DNA from: Lentzea albidocapillata
GTDB lineage: Bacteria > Actinomycetota > Actinomycetes > Mycobacteriales > Pseudonocardiaceae
Direction of reading: 5' to 3'
NCBI RefSeq assembly: GCF_000719115.1
Contig: NZ_JOEA01000011.1
Span: forward strand, 124,001 to 188,000
Length of the DNA: 64,000 bases
Part shown: positions 50,252 through 60,304 of the stretch, piece after piece
Position numbering within the stretch: position 1 is the stretch's first letter
How the letters are laid out: every line of letters starts with the position of its first letter
The notes under the pieces: model-generated
Told to the model about the DNA's origin: nothing
Databases searched by the model: none
Seen by the model: the letters and a program-made list of their open reading frames with translations, nothing else
Position numbers and translations under genes: made by a program

Positions 50252-51160
50252 TCAGCGGGCGTACCGGAGCACCCAGAGCATGTCCTGCTCGGTCACCGGT
50301 CCGTCCGCGACGCACGCCATCAGCCAGTCCGTCAGCGCCTCCGGATCGATGCCCGCCCCGATCAGCACCAGCTGCGTCGGGGCGTCGTCGACCGGCGTGA
50401 ACGAGACGTACGCGCCGACGGTGTGGAGCATGAACGTGCCGAGAGGGAACCGCACGAAACCCTTGGCGCGGAACAACCCGTCCGGCCGCGCGCTCAGGAA
50501 GTCCATGAACAGCTTGGGATGCAACGGATCCGCGGACTCGAAGGACACGCTGTCGTACAGGGCGTGCGCGTGCGTGGAGTGGTCGTCCAGGTCGTCGAAC
50601 GACAGCTGTCGCGGGCCCAGGTCCGGCGGCCGGACCTCGAACAGCAGCGCCGGGTCGATCCGGCCAAAGGAAACTGGAAGCACCGGAGCAGAGGAAGGTA
50701 GCGTCGGCAACGTCGAGACCCGGTCGACCTTGTTCAGCACCACCAGATCCGCCAGCGCGAGATCGCGGGAGAGATCCGGCACGGCGTCCAGTTCCACCGC
50801 GTCGGCCACGTAGATCAGCCCGCCGTACGAGACCCCCGGCGCCTGCAGCACCATCCGCACCATCGCCGCCGGCTCGGCCAGGCCGGACGCCTCGATCACG
50901 ATGACGTCCAGGTCCGCCGCGGCCAGGCGGGTCAGCATCCCGTCCAGCTCCGTGCCGTCGACCGCGCAGCACAGGCAGCCGTTCGACAGCGACACCATCG
51001 AGTCGACCTGGGCCGAGACGGCGAACGCGTCGATGTTGATCTGCCCGAAGTCGTTCACCACGACGCCGATCCGCGTGCCGCCGGACGTGCGCAGCAGGTG
51101 GTTGAGCAGGGTGGTCTTGCCGGAACCGAGGAAGCCGGCGAGCACGACTACGGGGATCAC
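50252..51160 (-). CDS. CobW/ZNG1-type GTPase metallochaperone
   Basis: A 302-residue G3E GTPase: Walker A LAGFLGSGKTTLLNHLL, the metal-binding CxCC in SNGCLCCAVDGTEL near residue 63, Walker B VIVIEASGLAEPA, and NKVD for guanine recognition. The C-terminal CobW_C domain includes FRAKGFVRFPLGTFMLHTVG. It probably delivers zinc or another metal to a client enzyme. No Zur site is recognised upstream. Confidence 0.87.
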   Translation of the reverse strand: MIPVVVLAGFLGSGKTTLLNHLLRTSGGTRIGVVVNDFGQINIDAFAVSAQVDSMVSLSNGCLCCAVDGTELDGMLTRLAAADLDVIVIEASGLAEPAAMVRMVLQAPGVSYGGLIYVADAVELDAVPDLSRDLALADLVVLNKVDRVSTLPTLPSSAPVLPVSFGRIDPALLFEVRPPDLGPRQLSFDDLDDHSTHAHALYDSVSFESADPLHPKLFMDFLSARPDGLFRAKGFVRFPLGTFMLHTVGAYVSFTPVDDAPTQLVLIGAGIDPEALTDWLMACVADGPVTEQDMLWVLRYAR

Positions 51161-51215
51161 GACGTTCCAGGCTAGCCGGTGAACTCCGCGTTCCTCTCCA
51201 GCACCCCGATCGCGG

Positions 51216-51467
51216 TCATCTCTCCTGCGGGACGTAACCCGCGCCGGTGCCGAGGGTGAACCGGCCGCTTCTGAGCAGGTCCAGCGACGCCACCTGCTCC
51301 GCGAGCACCAGCGGGTTGCGCTGGGGCAGGATCACGATTCCGGTGGCGAGTTCCAGCGAGGACGTGACCGCCGCCACATAGCTCAGGTGGGCCAGCGGGT
51401 CGTCCGGCCCTGCCGTGTCACCGATGTAGAGCCCCTGCGCACCGATGTCCATGATCGAGAAAACCAT
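51216..51467 (-). pseudogene. Truncated luciferase-like monooxygenase fragment
   Basis: An 83-codon frame contains LELATGIVILPQRNPLVLAE and ASLDLLRSGRFTLGTGAGYV, the unmistakable middle of F420- or FMN-dependent luciferase-like monooxygenases, then stops. The N-terminal barrel strand is short and the C-terminal two-thirds is missing, so it is a relic. Confidence 0.65.
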
Positions 51468-51544
51468 CGATTTCCATCGATCATTCTCGAAAGTGCAACG
51501 GATCGGGCACTTCGCACATCAGAATGACGAGAAGGGGGGCGATG

Positions 51545-52072
51545 ATGACCGAGTTCCTGGCTGCCGCGCTGGCGTTTCCGACTGTGGTGTTCAGCTTCCT
51601 GTTGCTGATAGTGCTGGCTTACTGGCTCACAGTGGCGTTGGTGGGCCTGGACTTCGACGCCCCGGTGATGCCGATCTCCATCTCGATGTTCGTCGTGATC
51701 ACGTGGTTCACCGCGCTGGTCGGCACGGTGCTGACGCCTGAGGGCTCGCTCCGGTACGCCATCCTCGCCGGTTCGCTGCTCGTCGGCGCACTCGTCACGA
51801 AGATCCTTCTCATCCCGGTCAAGAACTGGACGAAACCGGAGAAACCGGCGTCCCGCAACGACTTCGTGGGCCGTACCGCGATCGTCAGGACGTCCAAGGT
51901 CACCGAGCGGTACGGGCAGGCCGAGGTGACCGCCGACGACGGCGGCACGGCGGTCGTGCAGGTGCGAGCGGCGCAGAGCACCGAACTGACAGCGGGCCAG
52001 ACCGCGCTGATCTTCGACTACGACGCAGAAGGCGAGTTCTTCTGGGTCGTGGACATCACCACAGGGAGCTGA
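51545..52072 (+). CDS. NfeD/YqiJ-like membrane OB-fold protein
   Basis: A 175-residue membrane protein: three spans (VVFSFLLLIVLAYWLTVALV, ISISMFVVITWFTALVGTVL, YAILAGSLLVGALVTKILLI) and a C-terminal OB-fold (GRTAIVRTSKVTERYGQAEV, TAGQTALIFDYDAEGEFFWV). Such proteins partner flotillins, as the E. coli YqiJ/YqiK pair does; here a flotillin gene begins two bases later. GGGGGG lies before two adjacent ATGs; the second is used. Confidence 0.8.
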   Translation: MTEFLAAALAFPTVVFSFLLLIVLAYWLTVALVGLDFDAPVMPISISMFVVITWFTALVGTVLTPEGSLRYAILAGSLLVGALVTKILLIPVKNWTKPEKPASRNDFVGRTAIVRTSKVTERYGQAEVTADDGGTAVVQVRAAQSTELTAGQTALIFDYDAEGEFFWVVDITTGS

Positions 52073-52073
52073 C

Positions 52074-53999
52074 ATGGGTGCGATCTCTACGGGGCTGATC
52101 GTGATGATCGCCGTGATCGCGGTTGTGCTGATCTTGGCGCTGATCACGCTGAGCAGGCTGTTCAAGAAGTGCGAGCAGGGCAAGGCGCTGATCGTCTCGA
52201 AGATGCGCAAGGTCGACGTGACGTTCACGGGAACCGTTGTCCTGCCCGTGCTGCACAGGTGCGAGACGATGGACATCTCGGTGAAGACCATCGAGATCCG
52301 CAGGGCCGGCAACGAGGGCCTGATCTGCAAGGACAACATCCGCGCGGACATCCGCATCACGTTCTTCGTGCGGGTCAACAAGACCGTCGAGGACGTCATC
52401 AAGGTCGCGCAGGCGATCGGCACCGAGCGGGCGAGCCACGAGCAGACGCTGCAGGAGCTGTTCAACGCCAAGTTCTCCGAGGCGCTCAAGACCGTCGGCA
52501 AGCAGCTCGACTTCGTCGACCTCTACACCCATCGCGACGAGTTCCGCGACCGGATCGTGCAGGTCATCGGCACCGACCTCAACGGCTACAGCCTCGAGGA
52601 CGCGGCCATCGACTACCTGGAGCAGACGCCGCTCAAGCAGCTCGACCCGGCGAACATCCTGGACGCGCAGGGCATCCGCAAGATCACCGAGCTGACCGCG
52701 ATCGAGCACGTCAAGACCAACGAGTTCACCCGCAACGAGGAGAAGGAGATCACGCGCCAGAACGTCAGCGCGCGTGAGGCGATCCTCGAGCTCGAACGGC
52801 GCCAGGCCGACGCGGAGATCAAGCAGAAGCGCGCGATCGAGACCGCCCGCGCGCAGCAGGAGGCGGAGACGCAGAAGGTGCAGGCCGAGGAACGCCTCAA
52901 GGCCAACACCGCCTTCATCCGCACCGAGGAACAGCTCGGCATCCAGACCGAGAACAAGGCCCGCGAGATCGCCGTCGCCGAGAAGAACCGCGAGCGCGTG
53001 ATCGCCGTCGAGACCGAGCGCATCGAGAAGGACCGGCTGCTGGAGGTCATCGCCCGCGAACGCGAGACCTCGCTGCGCATGATCGAGAAGGACAAGGAGC
53101 TCGAGCACGAGCGCCGCGCGATCGCCGACCTGGTGCGCGAGCGGGTCGCCGTCGAGAAGACGGTGGCCGAGCAGGAGGAGAACATCAAGCGCCTGCGTGC
53201 GGTCGAGGAAGCCGAGCGCGACCGCCAGCAGATCATCATCAGGGCCGAGGCCTCGGCCCAGGAATCGCTGGTCAAGGACATCAAGGCCGCCGAGGCCGCG
53301 GAACAGTCCGCACAGCACAAGGCCCGCGAGGAGGTCGTGCTCGCCGAGGCGCGCAACAAGGCCGCCGAGCTGGACACCCGTTCCAAGATCCGTCTCGCGG
53401 AGGGCACCCAGGCAGAAGCCGCGGCCAAGGGCCTGGCGGACGCACTGGTCAAGGAACGCGACGCCGCCGCGTCCGAGGCGTTCGGCCGCGCCGAGGCCGT
53501 GGTCGACCGCGAGAAGGCCCTGGCCGACGCCGAGGGCATCAAGGAACGCCTCAAGGGCGAAGCGGAAGGCCTGTCGCACAAGGCAGAGGCGATGGCCTCG
53601 CTCGACACCGCGACCCGCGAGCACGAGGAGTACCGGCTGCGCCTCGAAGCCGAGAAGGAGATCCGCCTCAAGGGCATCGACGTGCAGCGCCAGATCGCCG
53701 AGGCCCAGGCCATGGTCCTCGCGGCCGGCCTGGAGAAGGCCGACATCGACATCATCGGTGGCGACACGATGTTCTTCGACAGGATCGCCAGCTCGATCAC
53801 CGCAGGCAAGCAGGTCGACGGCTTCGTCGGCAACTCGGACGTGGTGCAGGCGCTGGGGTCCAAGTGGATGGACGGGTCGGCGAACTTCCCGGAGGACCTG
53901 ACCAAGATCCTCAGTTCGTTCACCACCGGTGACGCGCAGAACATCGCCGCGGCGATCGCGCTGACCCAGATGGCCAAGAACAACGGCCAGAACGCATGA
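52074..53999 (+). CDS. Flotillin (SPFH) family protein
   Basis: A 641-residue flotillin with one N-terminal span (IVMIAVIAVVLILALITLS), an SPFH domain (KTIEIRRAGNEGLICKDNIR, then FFVRVNKTVEDVIKVAQAIG), and a long Glu/Ala/Lys-rich coiled coil (about 210-520) ending in a flotillin tail (LEKADIDIIGGDTMFFDRIA). It should form membrane rings or microdomains. It lies between the NfeD-like protein and the giant ATPase, with which it overlaps by four bases. Confidence 0.9.
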   Translation: MGAISTGLIVMIAVIAVVLILALITLSRLFKKCEQGKALIVSKMRKVDVTFTGTVVLPVLHRCETMDISVKTIEIRRAGNEGLICKDNIRADIRITFFVRVNKTVEDVIKVAQAIGTERASHEQTLQELFNAKFSEALKTVGKQLDFVDLYTHRDEFRDRIVQVIGTDLNGYSLEDAAIDYLEQTPLKQLDPANILDAQGIRKITELTAIEHVKTNEFTRNEEKEITRQNVSAREAILELERRQADAEIKQKRAIETARAQQEAETQKVQAEERLKANTAFIRTEEQLGIQTENKAREIAVAEKNRERVIAVETERIEKDRLLEVIARERETSLRMIEKDKELEHERRAIADLVRERVAVEKTVAEQEENIKRLRAVEEAERDRQQIIIRAEASAQESLVKDIKAAEAAEQSAQHKAREEVVLAEARNKAAELDTRSKIRLAEGTQAEAAAKGLADALVKERDAAASEAFGRAEAVVDREKALADAEGIKERLKGEAEGLSHKAEAMASLDTATREHEEYRLRLEAEKEIRLKGIDVQRQIAEAQAMVLAAGLEKADIDIIGGDTMFFDRIASSITAGKQVDGFVGNSDVVQALGSKWMDGSANFPEDLTKILSSFTTGDAQNIAAAIALTQMAKNNGQNA

Positions 54000-56900
54000 C
54001 ACAACTCGACGCGGGCACTTATGAGGTGCTGCGGGCCCGACTGGCCGAACAGGCGGTCGGGCTCGCCCGCAACACCGAGGCGCTGAACGACCGGCGCGTC
54101 GAGACGTTCGGCAGCACAGCCCTCGAACTCGTCGCCACCGAACGCATCCGCACCGAGAACAACTGCGTGCCGCGCGACATCGTCGCGCTGGGCGACGTGA
54201 TGCTGTTCGGCTACAACGTGTTCATGGGTCTCAAGCCCGAGACCAAGGTCGACGACGTCTTCGCGGTGCACGGCAGGGACTTCGCCACGGTCGAGGCGGA
54301 GTTCCTGCAGGACCCGAGATTCCGCAACGACTTCGCCGAGCTGTACCGGTACTACCGCGAAACGCGGCTGCTCCAGCTGCGCACGGTCGAGTCACGGCTG
54401 CTCGCGGTGTTCCAGACCGGCGCGCGGATCGAAGACCTCCGCGTGCTGCGCTGGGACATCAAGGTCGACGGCACGGTCACGTACGTCGACAACCGCGGCG
54501 ACCGCGACCACGTCTTCCCGCCCTCGCACGACTTCACGTGGGTCGAGACGACCCGCGAGCAGCACGTGCTGGGCCGGCACCCGCACATCGCGATCGACGA
54601 CGAGGTCTTCGTCGAGGCGGTCGGCGGCACGCTGACCGTCAAGATCGAGAACAACACCGAGTCCGGCCAGGGCGTCTACGAAGAGCCCGTCGACGAACCG
54701 TTGCAGAGCCTCGCGGACGCCGACGTGCACTACGCCCGCGTCGGCCCGCTGATCCTGCTGCGCGTCCTGCCGTACAAGGAAACGGTGTGGCGGCACCTCG
54801 TCTTCAACACCCGTACCAAGGTGGTGACGCGGCTCGACGGCATCGGCCAGGCCTGCCAGCGCCTGCCGGAGGACCAGGGGATCATCTTCCCCGGCGGCTA
54901 CTACCTGGTCACGGGCGCGGACAAGACGTTCGACATCGACACCGACGAGCTGGAGTTCGAGCGGGTCGTCCGGTCGGCGAACGGCGAGGACGTGCTGTTC
55001 GTCTTCCACGCCCGCCGCGAGGGCCGCAGCCTCCTGTTGCCCTACAACGTGATCCGCAAGGAGGTCGCGACCCCCATCACGTGCCACGGCTACTCGCTCT
55101 TCGCCGACGGCACGCTGGTGGTGTTCCGCGAGACCAGCTCAGAGGCCGTGCGCGTGCACCCGATGCAGGTGTGGCGCACGCCGTTCGTCGTCGACGAGGT
55201 GCTGCCCGACCAGGCGGGCCCGCTCGCCCGCATCGGCAACGCCGAACTCGTCCGCGGCATCTCGGACTGCCTGTCCATCACCAGGATGAGCGCCGAGATG
55301 ACCCCGAGCGTGCCGGTGTTCGAGGGCCTGATCGCCCTGTGCACCAGGGTGATCGACGCCGTTCACTGGCTCGATGAACTAGGGCTCAAGCAGGACGTCC
55401 AGGCCGTGCGCGCCACGGCCGAGCAGGTACTGGACGAGTTCGAGGCCGTCCGCACGCTCACCGAGCACGCCGCCCGGCAGCTCCACGAGGCCGCGGAGAA
55501 GCTGGCGAGCCTGATCAGGCTCGCGAGGTCGGCCGCGCCGCGCAGCGCCGACGAATGGGTGCGGCTGCTGGCCGACCTGCGCTCCGCCCAGGGCCGGCTG
55601 ATCACCCTCAAGGACCTGAAGTACGTCGACGTCGAAGAGATCGACCGGCGCGAAGCCGAACTGGTCGAGGAGCTCGGTGCGTCCGCGCGCAGAGCCGTCG
55701 CGTTCCTCAGTGGCGAGGGCGCGTTCGCCCAGTACCACGAGGAGATCGACCAGATCGCGGCCGTGGAGCTGAAGACCGCCACCGAGGCGAAGCCGTTGCG
55801 CGAACGGCTCGCGCAGCAGCAGGCCGGGCTGGAGGTGCTGACCGAGGTCGTCAGCACCCTCGACGCCGCCGATACCACGACCCGCACGCAGATCCTGGCG
55901 AGCATCGGCGAGGTGCTCGCCGCCGTCAACCGCGCCCGCGCCACTGTGGACGGTCGCCGCGCCCAGCTCGCGAACGCCGAGGGCCGCGCCGAGTTCGCCG
56001 CGGAGTTCGCGTTGCTCGGCCAGGCCATCACCGGCGCGCTGTCGGTCGCGGACACCCCGCAACGATGTGACGACCAGCTCGGCAGACTGTTGCTACAGCT
56101 GGAGAACCTGGAGTCGCGGTTCGGCGAGTTCGACGACTTCCTCGCTCAGGTCGGCGCCAAGCGCACGGACGTCTACGAGGCCTTCTCCGCCCGCAAGCAG
56201 ACGCTGCTCGACGAACGCGCCCGCAGGGCCGACCGGCTCGTGCAGTCCGCGGAACGGGTGCTCGGCACGATCCGCCGCCGCGTCGGGAAGCTGACCTCGA
56301 CCGACGAGATCAACACGTACTTCGCCGGCGACCCGATGGTCGCCAAGGTCCGCGCGGTCGGCGAGCAGCTCAGGGAACTCGGCGACGCCAGGGCCGACGA
56401 GCTCGACGCGAGTCTGCGCGATGCCCGGCAAGAGGGAGGCCGGGCACTACGCGACCGGGCCGATCTGTACGACGGCGCGTCGATCGTGCTCGGCCGTCAT
56501 CGCTTCCCGGTGACGACCGAGCCGATGAACCTCACCCTCGTGCCGCGCGACGGCAGGCTGTTCTACGCGGTCACCGGCACGGACTACCGCAGCGAGATCA
56601 CCGATCCCGCGTTCGAGGCCACCAGGCCGTTCTGGGACCAGCTGCTCGTCTCGGAGACGCAGCACGTCTACCGCTCCGAGCACCTCGCCGGGAGCCTGCT
56701 CGCCGAGGGCCGCACCGACGTCACGAACGCCGCCGCGGAACGCTACGACGAGGGCTACGAGAAGGGCGTCCACGACCACGACGCCGAGAAGATCCTCGCT
56801 GTCCTGCAACGACTTCACGCCGGCGCCGGACTGCTCAGGTATCCGCCGCGGACCCGCGCCGAGGCACAGGTCTTCTGGTCCGAGCAGCCCGAGGACCAAC

Positions 56901-58414
56901 GCGCGGTGTGGTCGCGCAAGGCCGAGTCGCTGGCCCGCGCTCGCATGATCTTCGGTGGCACGCACGGGATTCCCGAGCTGTGCAAGCAGTTCGGGCTCGA
57001 GGACCTCACCGCCGAGTACCTGTTCGAGGAACTCGCCTGCGAGCCCAGGGGATTCGTCACCAGCAAGGCCGCCCGCGCGGTGATCGACAGGTTCCGCGCC
57101 GTGGTCACCGAGGAACTCCGCGACCGCGACCTGATCGAGGCGTGGCTCAGTGCGTTCCTGAAGGACGAGGAGTGCCCGGAGTTCCCCGAGGTCGTGGCGA
57201 TCCTGCTCACCGACCTGCCGCGCTACGACTCCAGCGCGGCGCTGGCCGAGACCGTCACGGGCCTGCTCGGCACGCACCCCCGCGTGCGGGACCAGTCGAT
57301 GGACCTGCGCCTCGACGAGGCCCTCACCAGGCTCAGGGCTTTCACCACCGAACAGGTACCGGCGTTCCGCGCCTACCAACGCCGGCGCGACGAGCTGCTG
57401 GCCGGGGAACGCCGCAGGCTCAGGCTCGACGACTACCAGCCGGCGGTGCTGAACACGTTCGTGCGCAACAGGTTGCTGAACGAGGTCTACCTGCCGTTGA
57501 TCGGTGACAACCTCAGCAAGCAGCTCAACGACGGCACTGGCCTGCTGATGCTGATCTCCCCGCCCGGCTACGGCAAGACGACGCTGATGGAGTACGTCGC
57601 GAACCGCCTGGGCATGGTGTTCGTCAAGGTCAACGGGCCGGCGCTGGGCACCGGCGTCACCTCGCTCGACCCGGAGGAGGCACCGAACGCCACCGCGCGC
57701 CAGGAGGTCGAGCGGATCAACTTCGCGTTCGCCCTGGGCAGCAACGTCCTGCTGCACCTCGACGACATCCAGCACACCTCACCGGAGCTGCTGCAGAAGT
57801 TCATCTCGCTGTGCGACGCCCAACGCCGCGTCGAGGGCGTCTGGGACGGCGAGCCGCGTACGTTCGACCTGCGGGGCAAGCGCTTCGCCGTGTCGATGGC
57901 CGGCAACCCGTACACCGAGACCGGCCGGGCGTTCCGGGTGCCCGACATGCTCGCGAACCGCGCGGACGTGTGGAACCTGGGCGACGTGCTGTCCGGTCGC
58001 GATGCCCTGTTCGCGTTGAGCTACCTGGAGAACGCGTCCGGCTCGAACCCGGTCCTGGGCGGTGTCGACGTGGAACCGTTGGTGCGCCTGGCGAACGGCG
58101 AGAGCGTCCGGCACGAGTACGAGACCGTCGAACTCGAACGCATGCTGTCCGTCGTCCGGAAGCTGCAACGGATCCAGCAGGTCGTGCTCAAGGTCAACCA
58201 GGCGTACATCGCGTCGGCGGCGGACCCGTCCGAACGGCCGTTCCTGTTGCAGGGCAGCTATCGCAACATGAACAGGATGGCCGCGCGGATCGTGCCGGCG
58301 ATGAACGACGACGAGGTCGAGGCGTTGATCGACGACCACTACCTCGGTGAGGCGCAGCTGCTCGGCGCGCTGGCGGAAGCGAACCTCGCGAAACTCAGGG
58401 AGCTCAAGGCCTAG
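53996..58414 (+). CDS. Giant AAA-type ATPase (DNA repair ATPase family)
   Basis: A 1472-residue cytosolic protein. The N-terminal 480 residues are beta-rich; residues about 480-860 contain several long helices and coiled coils; a further mixed region follows; the AAA+ ATPase is at the C-terminus with Walker A ISPPGYGKTTLMEYVA near 1190, Walker B VLLHLDDIQHTS near 1255 and sensor 1 SMAGNPYTETG near 1300. The family is often labelled DNA repair ATPase, but I know no direct proof. ATGA overlap with the flotillin gene indicates a shared complex at the membrane. Function unknown. Confidence 0.8.
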   Translation: MTQLDAGTYEVLRARLAEQAVGLARNTEALNDRRVETFGSTALELVATERIRTENNCVPRDIVALGDVMLFGYNVFMGLKPETKVDDVFAVHGRDFATVEAEFLQDPRFRNDFAELYRYYRETRLLQLRTVESRLLAVFQTGARIEDLRVLRWDIKVDGTVTYVDNRGDRDHVFPPSHDFTWVETTREQHVLGRHPHIAIDDEVFVEAVGGTLTVKIENNTESGQGVYEEPVDEPLQSLADADVHYARVGPLILLRVLPYKETVWRHLVFNTRTKVVTRLDGIGQACQRLPEDQGIIFPGGYYLVTGADKTFDIDTDELEFERVVRSANGEDVLFVFHARREGRSLLLPYNVIRKEVATPITCHGYSLFADGTLVVFRETSSEAVRVHPMQVWRTPFVVDEVLPDQAGPLARIGNAELVRGISDCLSITRMSAEMTPSVPVFEGLIALCTRVIDAVHWLDELGLKQDVQAVRATAEQVLDEFEAVRTLTEHAARQLHEAAEKLASLIRLARSAAPRSADEWVRLLADLRSAQGRLITLKDLKYVDVEEIDRREAELVEELGASARRAVAFLSGEGAFAQYHEEIDQIAAVELKTATEAKPLRERLAQQQAGLEVLTEVVSTLDAADTTTRTQILASIGEVLAAVNRARATVDGRRAQLANAEGRAEFAAEFALLGQAITGALSVADTPQRCDDQLGRLLLQLENLESRFGEFDDFLAQVGAKRTDVYEAFSARKQTLLDERARRADRLVQSAERVLGTIRRRVGKLTSTDEINTYFAGDPMVAKVRAVGEQLRELGDARADELDASLRDARQEGGRALRDRADLYDGASIVLGRHRFPVTTEPMNLTLVPRDGRLFYAVTGTDYRSEITDPAFEATRPFWDQLLVSETQHVYRSEHLAGSLLAEGRTDVTNAAAERYDEGYEKGVHDHDAEKILAVLQRLHAGAGLLRYPPRTRAEAQVFWSEQPEDQRAVWSRKAESLARARMIFGGTHGIPELCKQFGLEDLTAEYLFEELACEPRGFVTSKAARAVIDRFRAVVTEELRDRDLIEAWLSAFLKDEECPEFPEVVAILLTDLPRYDSSAALAETVTGLLGTHPRVRDQSMDLRLDEALTRLRAFTTEQVPAFRAYQRRRDELLAGERRRLRLDDYQPAVLNTFVRNRLLNEVYLPLIGDNLSKQLNDGTGLLMLISPPGYGKTTLMEYVANRLGMVFVKVNGPALGTGVTSLDPEEAPNATARQEVERINFAFALGSNVLLHLDDIQHTSPELLQKFISLCDAQRRVEGVWDGEPRTFDLRGKRFAVSMAGNPYTETGRAFRVPDMLANRADVWNLGDVLSGRDALFALSYLENASGSNPVLGGVDVEPLVRLANGESVRHEYETVELERMLSVVRKLQRIQQVVLKVNQAYIASAADPSERPFLLQGSYRNMNRMAARIVPAMNDDEVEALIDDHYLGEAQLLGALAEANLAKLRELKA

Positions 58415-58887
58415 TCGTCGTCACAGCTCAGCTCGAACCGGCCGTCCTCCGGCCCGCGCAGGTCGACCGGTTCGAGCTGGTGCTCCTCCAAGAAGTCGCA
58501 GATCTCCTTGGTGTCGAGCGGCCACCGCAGGCAGTGCTTGAAGTCGTCGCCGAAGAGCTTCGAGTCGCACTGCAGCAGGTCGTGCAGGTTGGGCAGTGGT
58601 TTGCCCGGAGATGGCGAAGGCGACGGTCTGTGCTTCGGCTGCGGAGGCCGGGCGGCGTCACCGGGCGGGGGCGGCGGTGGTGGTGGAGGCTGCGGCCGCT
58701 CGACCCCGACGGCGGAGACGGTGGTGGTGGCGGTCGCGGTGACGACCTCGGGCGGCGGGGGCGACGGTGCGACCAGGCGAATGTCGACGGGCTTGTCCAG
58801 GGGTGCCGAGAACAGAGCCGCGATCAGGGCAGCGCCCATCAACGCGACCGCGGCTGCGAAATAGCCGCGGTGTCTGACACCAGTCAT
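58411..58887 (-). CDS. Single-span proline-rich exported protein
   Basis: A 158-residue protein with a span near the N-terminus (GYFAAAVALMGAALIAALFS), an extracytoplasmic Pro-rich linker (RPQPPPPPPPPPGD) and a small C-terminal domain with three Cys (LLQCDSKLF, KHCLRWPL, ICDFLEE) before an acidic end. No known family. It faces the giant ATPase, overlapping by four bases. Confidence 0.65.
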   Translation of the reverse strand: MTGVRHRGYFAAAVALMGAALIAALFSAPLDKPVDIRLVAPSPPPPEVVTATATTTVSAVGVERPQPPPPPPPPPGDAARPPQPKHRPSPSPSPGKPLPNLHDLLQCDSKLFGDDFKHCLRWPLDTKEICDFLEEHQLEPVDLRGPEDGRFELSCDDD

Positions 58888-58967
58888 CGCTTCCGCTCCC
58901 CAGGTTCCGCCTGCCCGGTAGCCGCCGTCCCCGTGGAATCGTTGCGCCCGCTAACGGTGTTACAGGT

Positions 58968-59378
58968 TCAGCCCGTCTTGTCCGGCCCGGCGGAGCTCAG
59001 CGAGATCCGCAGGATCACGCGCTGCTCGCGCTGCATTGCCGCCCGGTAGTCGTTCCAGTCGGAGTGCTCGCCGGAGATCGTGCGGTAGTACTGGACCAGC
59101 AGGTCCATGGCCTCGGGCAACGGCACGACCGTCGCGGTTCCGTTGAGCTGGATCCAGCGGCCGAAGAAGCTGTCGGGCAGCACGCACAGCGAGACGTGCG
59201 GATCGCGCTCCACCTGCTTCGTCTTGTACGCGGTGGCTCGCGTGGAAACGAGCACATCGCCGTTGTCGTCGAGCGCGACGAGCACCGGCGACATGGCCGG
59301 CGTGCCGTCGGACTTCAGTGCGCAGAACACCGCGCGGTGCTGACTGCGGAGCACTTCCCGTGCCTGGTCCAGGTCCAT
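58968..59378 (-). CDS. PPOX-class F420/FMN-dependent oxidoreductase
   Basis: A 136-residue split beta-barrel flavin/deazaflavin enzyme: LRSQHRAVFCALKSDGTPAM, VLVALDDNGDVLVSTRATAY, VSLCVLPDSFFGRWIQLNGT. Members reduce quinones, biliverdin or unknown substrates with F420H2 or bind FMN. ATG 59378 has AGGA about ten bases upstream; an ATG three codons earlier is also possible. Divergent from the MpaB-type oxygenase. Confidence 0.82.
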   Translation of the reverse strand: MDLDQAREVLRSQHRAVFCALKSDGTPAMSPVLVALDDNGDVLVSTRATAYKTKQVERDPHVSLCVLPDSFFGRWIQLNGTATVVPLPEAMDLLVQYYRTISGEHSDWNDYRAAMQREQRVILRISLSSAGPDKTG

Positions 59379-59412
59379 GGTCTTCATCCTGGCGAGGCGG
59401 GACGATGTCCGC

Positions 59413-60225
59413 ATGTCTGACCCGAACTCCGTGAGCTGGCAGCTGCACGCGGACCCGACGATGTGGATCGCCGGGATCGCGAGCCTCTACCTGCAGGCAC
59501 TGCACCCCAAGGCGGTCGCGGGTGTCGTCCAGAACTCGAACTTCCAGGCCGATCCGCTCGGCAGGCTCAAGCGCACGGCGGATTTCGTCGGCCTCGGCGT
59601 CTACGGCACCGACGAGGAGATCGCCACCGCCGCGGCACGGGTGCGAGCCACGCACCGGAGCCTGCGCGGTGTCGTCGACGGCAGGACGTTCCGCGTGGAC
59701 GAGCCCGAGCTGTTGCTCTGGGTTCATTGCTCGGAGGTTTCCTGCTTCGAAACAGTGCTCGACCGTGCGGGGTACGGACTGTCCGACCGGCAGAAGGACC
59801 TCTACTACGCCGAGCAGCGATCCGCAGCCGCTTTGGTCGGATTGCACCCGGATGAAGTACCGGGTTCCAGGCGTGAAATGGCTGAGTACTTCGACCGGAT
59901 GCGTCCCGTTCTGCGCCGAACGACCGATTCTGATGTGATCTACGACTTCTTGCATGGTCCGCCGGTGCAAGGTTTGCTCCGCCACGGACTGCCCGTGTAC
60001 CGGGTTCTCGTGGGCCACCTGGCCTATTCGGTACTACCCGGCTGGGCTCTCGAACTACACGGCCGTGAGCCGTACGCGCATGCCGACCGATGGCTGCGAA
60101 TGATGCGCCGAGCTGCGCTTTTGGTGCCCGGCAAGATCAGGAGACTCGCTCCGCCCGGCCATCTGAAGCGAGCGATCGAACGTCACGGCCGACATGTGAC
60201 ACCCAGCAAAGCGAGGCTTCCGTAG
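59413..60225 (+). CDS. MpaB-type oxygenase (DUF2236)
   Basis: A 270-residue helical heme protein of the MpaB/latex-clearing (DUF2236) family. IASLYLQALHPKAVAGVVQN near the start carries the conserved His of ALHP; ELLLWVHCSEVSCFETV holds the second His; ARxxxR-like sets follow. It may cleave or oxidise a hydrophobic substrate. ATG 59413 is the family start, with the PPOX gene starting 34 bases away on the other strand. Confidence 0.82.
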   Translation: MSDPNSVSWQLHADPTMWIAGIASLYLQALHPKAVAGVVQNSNFQADPLGRLKRTADFVGLGVYGTDEEIATAAARVRATHRSLRGVVDGRTFRVDEPELLLWVHCSEVSCFETVLDRAGYGLSDRQKDLYYAEQRSAAALVGLHPDEVPGSRREMAEYFDRMRPVLRRTTDSDVIYDFLHGPPVQGLLRHGLPVYRVLVGHLAYSVLPGWALELHGREPYAHADRWLRMMRRAALLVPGKIRRLAPPGHLKRAIERHGRHVTPSKARLP

Positions 60226-60304
60226 TTGTCATACATCACAGTCGATCACCGCCGCAGGTCCGTAGCATTGCGCACGAATCCACAACACCCCCGGAAGGCC
60301 TGTC

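Noticed and set aside
52056..54002. 648-codon minus-strand frame opposite the flotillin gene
   Set aside because: Leu/Asp-rich shadow of the flotillin coiled coil; no recognisable protein.
56447..57775. 442-codon minus-strand frame opposite the giant ATPase
   Set aside because: Antisense to well-marked AAA motifs on the plus strand.
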